This document shows, piece by piece, positions 60,314 through 64,000 of a stretch of DNA of 64,000 nt; positions within the stretch are counted from its first letter, which is position 1, and each line of letters begins with the position of its first letter. Where the stretch lies: assembly GCA_963777665.1 (NCBI GenBank), contig CAVZRJ010000006.1:62001-126000 (forward strand), in the 5' to 3' direction. Below the pieces are notes generated by a model that made no database searches, was not told the origin of the DNA, and was given only the letters and a program-made list of their open reading frames with translations. Origin of the DNA: Bog-756 sp963777665 (GTDB lineage Bacteria > Actinomycetota > Acidimicrobiia > Acidimicrobiales > RAAP-2). The position numbers and the translations under genes were made by a program.

Positions 60314-61585
60314 TCACCCCGAGCTGCCGTACTGGATCGGCACGTCGAGACCTTCCCGCTTCTGCCAGTTGCCGGCCACCAGGTCGTAGACGCGGAGCGT
60401 CGAGCCCGACGCCACGAGCGCCTCGTACTGCCCGCCCGCCTCGGCAACCACCACGCTGGTGGAGGTCGGCAACGGAGGAAGTGGCCGCCAGGAAGACCCG
60501 GTCGAGACGACCGATGCGGTCTCCGGGTCCCGAGTGCCCGAGAGCACGACGACGATCCCCCCGGTCGGGGTCACCGACGTCGATTCGACGGACCGGCCGG
60601 CGGTCGCCAGTGGCGCTGACACCGACCAGGGCGCCGCTCCGTCAGCGCTGGCGGCCAGGACGAGCTCGGCCGAGCGCCCCGATCCTGTTGTGACGAGCGC
60701 GGTGAGTCCCGCGTCGGTGGTCACCAGCCGATCGACCCGGATCGGCGTCCCGACCGGCACGCGCAGGTGTGGCCCGATCGGCAGTCCCGTTCCTCCCTCG
60801 AGCCGGTAGATGGGCACCGTGCTCCCGTCACGGCACGCTCCCCCGGCGTACGCTTGACCCGGGCTGCCGGGACCGGAGGCTCCGACATCGAGCGCGGTGA
60901 GCGCTTCGAGAGCACACCCGGACGACCTCGTCGCCGTGGCCAGCGCCCGCTCGGTCAGCACCGGTGTCCAGGTGTTGATGTCGCCGCGCGAGGACACCAC
61001 CTCTCCCCCACGGCCGGAGAGCAGGGCCATCCTCAGGGACCGTCCCGACACGGCCAGCGCGTCGGGCACCTGGGCCAGGGCACCCGGCAGGACTCCAGAC
61101 GACCAGGTCGATCCCCCGTCAGCCGTCTCGGCGAGCGGGGAGAACTGCAGGTTGATGGCCGCCCCGAACCCGACGGTCAGCGCCCCGGGGGCAGTGGCCG
61201 CGAACAGCAGGCCACCATTGCTGGCGACGCCAGGCGGGGTGGCCAGCGCCCAGCCTCCCGTCGACGTGCAGACCGATGCGACGCATCCCGAACGACCGAA
61301 CAGCTCCCAGAAGGTGTTGAACGGGTCGCCGAGGTGGCCCATGGCGAGGGTGGCCCACGTGCCGTCCGCGCCGGAGAGCGCCTGGGTCCTCGGGAAGTCG
61401 GTCACCGCACCCGCACCGGCCACGTCGCCAGGGGATCCGCTCGCGGCACCGGAGGACGGGGGAGGCGAAGCGCACGCGGTCACCCCGATCGCCAACGCCA
61501 CGACCGCCGCCGCGACGACGGCCTTGCAGCGCGAACCGGTCCTCCGTCGGGTCTCCGCGACGCCCCCCAGGCCGGGGACCGTCAC
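60314..61585 (-). CDS. Propeller-like exported lipoprotein
   Basis: A 423-residue exported protein. Start GTG overlaps the stop of the upstream DoxX-SCO gene (GTGA). The signal has an Arg-rich head (ETRRRTGSRCK), a hydrophobic core and lipobox GVTAC. Repeated WSSGV, ADGGSTWSSG and SSWRPLP-like phrases resemble the BNR/sialidase-type beta-propeller repeats (S-x-D-x-G-x-T-W). A Ser/Gly-rich linker follows the lipid anchor. Function unknown. Its coupling to an SCO-domain gene suggests a role in oxidase assembly or a structural role at the cell surface. Confidence 0.75.
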   Translation of the reverse strand: MTVPGLGGVAETRRRTGSRCKAVVAAAVVALAIGVTACASPPPSSGAASGSPGDVAGAGAVTDFPRTQALSGADGTWATLAMGHLGDPFNTFWELFGRSGCVASVCTSTGGWALATPPGVASNGGLLFAATAPGALTVGFGAAINLQFSPLAETADGGSTWSSGVLPGALAQVPDALAVSGRSLRMALLSGRGGEVVSSRGDINTWTPVLTERALATATRSSGCALEALTALDVGASGPGSPGQAYAGGACRDGSTVPIYRLEGGTGLPIGPHLRVPVGTPIRVDRLVTTDAGLTALVTTGSGRSAELVLAASADGAAPWSVSAPLATAGRSVESTSVTPTGGIVVVLSGTRDPETASVVSTGSSWRPLPPLPTSTSVVVAEAGGQYEALVASGSTLRVYDLVAGNWQKREGLDVPIQYGSSG

Positions 61586-63432
61586 GAGTGGAGGACGTCT
61601 TGGACCTGCGCCGCGAGCAGCGTGGAGAACGACGAGTGAGCCGCCGAGTTCCCCAGCCCACCCGGGTCGGCGCTCATCACGACCCGGAGACGTCCGGTGC
61701 GGTCGATCACGTACACCAGGTCGGAGTGCGCGACCATCGCCCCCGCCGGCGAGACGGCCGCCTCGATCCCGTAACTGCTCCAGGCGCTCTCGAGCTGGGG
61801 AAGGGGGCCGGTCACGAAATGCCAGTTGGACAGGTGCCCGAGTCCCTCCTGCTTGGTGAAGGCCATCGTGGCCGCCGTCGACCGGTAGAGCGGGTTGGCG
61901 ACGATCGCGACCAGGTCTACGTGCATCGCGTCTCGTCCGATCATCTGATCTGTGATCCTCAGCTCCTGGGCGATCAGCGGACAGTCCGAGGTGCAGACCG
62001 GATCGAGGAATGTGAGGACGACCGTGTGACCGGTCAGACCGGCCAGGCTCACCGTCCGGCCGTCCTGGTCGGTGAAGGAGAACGCTGGAGCCGGCCCATC
62101 GAGCTTGTTGGGCGTCCCGTTGGCAGCCTCGGTGAGGACCGGATCCGCGTTGGGATTGGTCGCAGCAAGAGCCATCGGTGCCGCCCCGACCAACACGATG
62201 CCGACCGCACCGATCGCGGCGAGGCTGCGGAGCAGGTATGAAGGGCTCAGACGGTCGAGTCGACCGGCCGATGCGCCAGACGCGACGGGTTCCGCCGCCG
62301 GTGCCGCCACGGGGGCCGCGGTGTGCACCGGTAGGCGCACCATGGCGACGTACCCCGACGTGAACAGCAGGGCCATCGGGATCATCGAATTCGGATCGGT
62401 GCCCACGCCGCCGAAGAACCCGAAATCCTCGACAAGCACCCAGTCGGCAAGGCACAACACGATGGCCGCTGCCACGCCCACACGCGAGGCACCTCGGCGG
62501 CCGGTCAGCATAAGGACCCCGATCGAGGCGAGAAGCAGCACTGCGACAAGGTTGACCGCCCAGCCGTGGGCGGCGTCGAACGACCCGAAATCCCGCACCC
62601 AGGACGCAGTGAGCGACGGCTGCGACATCGCGGTCATCTGCCTCTCCATGGCGGTGAGGGTCCCGGGAGCGCTCGTCGGGTGGGGTTGTCCGGACCAGAA
62701 GCCCCGACCGGGCCAGGCCTGGAGGATCGCCATCCCGACGAAGAAGAGACCGGTCACCCGGAGCACGGCCTTCCCCGGACGCGGCGTCTCCCATGCCGGA
62801 TCGGCCAACGCGATCAGCAGGCCCGCGGCGATGTAGAAGACCGCCGCGCCGGGTGCCCCGAAGAGCCAGCTGCTGCCGTGGCCGAAGATCCCACCGAATG
62901 CCTGGCCGAAGACCCAGACCACGAGGCCCCACCCGGCACTCACCAGGCCGGCCGTGCGCGACCATCGACCCCGGGGCGCAACCAGCAGGAAGGTGCCGAT
63001 CCCAACCTGGATCCAGACGGTGGCGGCGGCGGCGGACACCGGGTGGTTGTTCCAGATGGTGACGCCGGAGTTGACCAGGTGCTGTACCCACCCGGGCGAG
63101 GACGAAGCAGCCGGGGTGATCACTTGTCCGGTGAGACCGAGGGGCATCGAGCCCTGGGTCTGGAGGAGGCCGTCGAAGATCCAGATGATCCCGAACGAGA
63201 TCCTGAGCAGGCGACGGGCGGTCGGTTCCGGATACGGCCAGAGGTCGGGTGCCGCGGTGCCAAGCGTTCCGGCGGCGACGTCCCGCCGGAACCGCAGGGT
63301 GCGGACCGTGTTCCAGACGATGGCGAGAACGGCCAGCAGGAGGAGCACGACCAACAGCTGATGATTCAGGGCCGAGCGGAAGGCGTCGCCCACCACGGGG
63401 TCATTGATCGGCACCCCGTGTGCCATGTTCAT
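61582..63432 (-). CDS. DoxX-like membrane protein fused to SCO-type redoxin domain
   Basis: A 616-residue fusion. The first ~415 residues hold many TM helices with DoxX-like features (RRLLRISFGIIWIFDGLLQT, TVWIQVGIGTFLLVAPRGRW, AVFYIAAGLLIALADPAWE, VNLVAVLLLASIGVLMLTGR). A further hydrophobic segment near residues 415-435 leads to an external SCO-type domain (PAPAFSFTDQDGRTVSLAGL) with Cys480-x3-Cys484 in VCTSDCPL and His569 in MVAHSDLVYVIDRTGRLR, the complete SCO copper set. This is probably a membrane-tethered copper chaperone or thiol reductase serving the oxidase. First gene of its unit. Confidence 0.85.
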   Translation of the reverse strand: MNMAHGVPINDPVVGDAFRSALNHQLLVVLLLLAVLAIVWNTVRTLRFRRDVAAGTLGTAAPDLWPYPEPTARRLLRISFGIIWIFDGLLQTQGSMPLGLTGQVITPAASSSPGWVQHLVNSGVTIWNNHPVSAAAATVWIQVGIGTFLLVAPRGRWSRTAGLVSAGWGLVVWVFGQAFGGIFGHGSSWLFGAPGAAVFYIAAGLLIALADPAWETPRPGKAVLRVTGLFFVGMAILQAWPGRGFWSGQPHPTSAPGTLTAMERQMTAMSQPSLTASWVRDFGSFDAAHGWAVNLVAVLLLASIGVLMLTGRRGASRVGVAAAIVLCLADWVLVEDFGFFGGVGTDPNSMIPMALLFTSGYVAMVRLPVHTAAPVAAPAAEPVASGASAGRLDRLSPSYLLRSLAAIGAVGIVLVGAAPMALAATNPNADPVLTEAANGTPNKLDGPAPAFSFTDQDGRTVSLAGLTGHTVVLTFLDPVCTSDCPLIAQELRITDQMIGRDAMHVDLVAIVANPLYRSTAATMAFTKQEGLGHLSNWHFVTGPLPQLESAWSSYGIEAAVSPAGAMVAHSDLVYVIDRTGRLRVVMSADPGGLGNSAAHSSFSTLLAAQVQDVLHS

Positions 63433-63619
63433 CGAGCTACCACGTTTTCCTCGAAGTTCCTGGTAGTCCCCATCCGTGCGGTGGTACCGGATCCCGGGCA
63501 GGGCCTACAGGTCGTCCGGCTCCGTCCGTGTCGGTGACCGTGCCGGTGCTGGTGATTCCGATCGTCCACTGTAGATCGGAGCAGGGCAGACTCCCATGGC
63601 GGCCCTCGACCGCCGTCGC

Positions 63620-64000
63620 CTACTGGCCGAAGAGCAGGCCGTAGTCGGCCCCCCGACGGAGGTGGTGGCCGCCGTCGACGGGCAGGTTGACCCCGGTGAT
63701 CCACCCCGACTCGGGCCCTGCCAGGAACCGGACCGTCGCCGCTATGTCCTCGACGGTGCCCAGCCGGCTGATCGCCATGTTCGCCAGATAGTCGTCGAGG
63801 AGCGGGCCTCCCGCGGTGATCATGGCCATGAGCTCGTCGTCGACGATCCCCGGCTGCACGGAGTTGACCCGGACGCCGGTCGCTCCGAGCTCTTCGGCCG
63901 CGTACTTACAGAGCATGTCGATCCCGGCCTTGGACGCCCCGTAGGCCCACAGCAAACGGTGGGGGAAGTGCCCGGCCCCCGACGACATCGCAACGATCGA
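63620..64000 (-). CDS. SDR-family oxidoreductase, cut by the window edge
   Basis: C-terminal ~126 residues of a short-chain dehydrogenase/reductase; the 5' part lies past the right edge. Catalytic Tyr and Lys are in WAYGASKAGIDMLCKYAAEE. GVRVNSVQPGIVDDELM and ESGWITGVNLPVDGGHH complete the family pattern, and SIVAMSSGAGHFPHRL carries the preceding catalytic Ser. Substrate unknown. The gap to the DoxX-SCO start (63433-63619) contains nothing I can identify. Confidence 0.9.
   Translation of the reverse strand, partial: SIVAMSSGAGHFPHRLLWAYGASKAGIDMLCKYAAEELGATGVRVNSVQPGIVDDELMAMITAGGPLLDDYLANMAISRLGTVEDIAATVRFLAGPESGWITGVNLPVDGGHHLRRGADYGLLFGQ

Noticed and set aside
1..64000. Search for IS elements, integrases, phage genes and CRISPR arrays
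   Set aside because: No transposase or integrase motifs, no terminal inverted repeats around genes, no regularly spaced direct repeats were seen.

Overview
The window is a high-GC (about 67-70% by eye) bacterial chromosome segment with dense, short-spaced genes on both strands and many GTG starts. The gene content points to Actinomycetota, most plausibly class Acidimicrobiia or a relative: a rimO-pgsA-cinA block, a DUF222/HNH (13E12-type) endonuclease, an actinobacterial-type coproheme decarboxylase with a YPMSKRR motif, F420/LLM-type flavoenzymes, separate LigC and LigD-polymerase genes, a CIRCE-controlled groEL without groES, and aa3-type oxidase genes with a cupredoxin-like companion. The class-level assignment is an inference from content, not a phylogeny.

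Layout. 0-3.5 kb: cinA, pgsA and rimO on the minus strand; pgsA and rimO are broken by single-base frameshifts. 3.6-6.3 kb: tRNA-Ser(GCT), a small gene, a Fic-type C-terminal remnant and CIRCE-groEL. 6.3-16.4 kb: haem and nickel-pincer cofactor genes (chdC-larE-NIL protein; larC/larB), a Nudix protein, two small-molecule enzymes, paiB, an FKBP lipoprotein, DUF222-HNH, pheA and tRNA-Ser(TGA). 16.4-25.5 kb: an accessory-looking stretch with a GAF remnant beside the tRNA, a quinone oxidoreductase-like gene, a degenerate secreted repeat protein, an ECF42-type sigma factor with its YCII partner, a GHMP kinase, a methyltransferase, and an SPFH plus ribbon-helix-helix operon behind a perfect palindrome. 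25.7-39 kb: a large adenylate-cyclase/STAND ATPase, an FAD protein, a MerR-MaoC pair, methyltransferase and acetyltransferase genes, and ABC and MFS exporters each divergent from its own TetR-type regulator with a visible operator. 39-43.7 kb: a DNA-repair cluster (5'-3' exonuclease, LigC, HhH-PHP, LigD polymerase domain, DinB). 43.7-51.5 kb: a glutamine-amidotransferase-like protein with a LysR regulator, an AlkP-superfamily protein of unusual architecture, PilZ, LLM and phytoene-dehydrogenase-like genes. 51.7-63.4 kb: a respiratory copper-oxidase island (TlpA, SCO, two CtaG proteins, coxB/A/C, a 55-residue membrane protein, a quasi-CuA cupredoxin, a propeller-like lipoprotein and a DoxX-SCO fusion). 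The right edge cuts an SDR gene.

How it fits together. The last 12 kb is a coherent terminal-oxidase module: catalytic subunits I-III plus several thioredoxin-fold and CtaG-type proteins of the kind used for copper delivery and cysteine reduction at CuA/CuB. LarB, LarC and LarE together would make the nickel-pincer nucleotide, but no LarA-type apoenzyme is in the window. Several conserved genes (rimO, pgsA, coxA, probably tlpA, and a secreted protein) carry one-base frameshifts. Because some are normally essential or important, sequence or assembly error is the simplest explanation, and apparent gene fusions or losses at those points should not be taken at face value.
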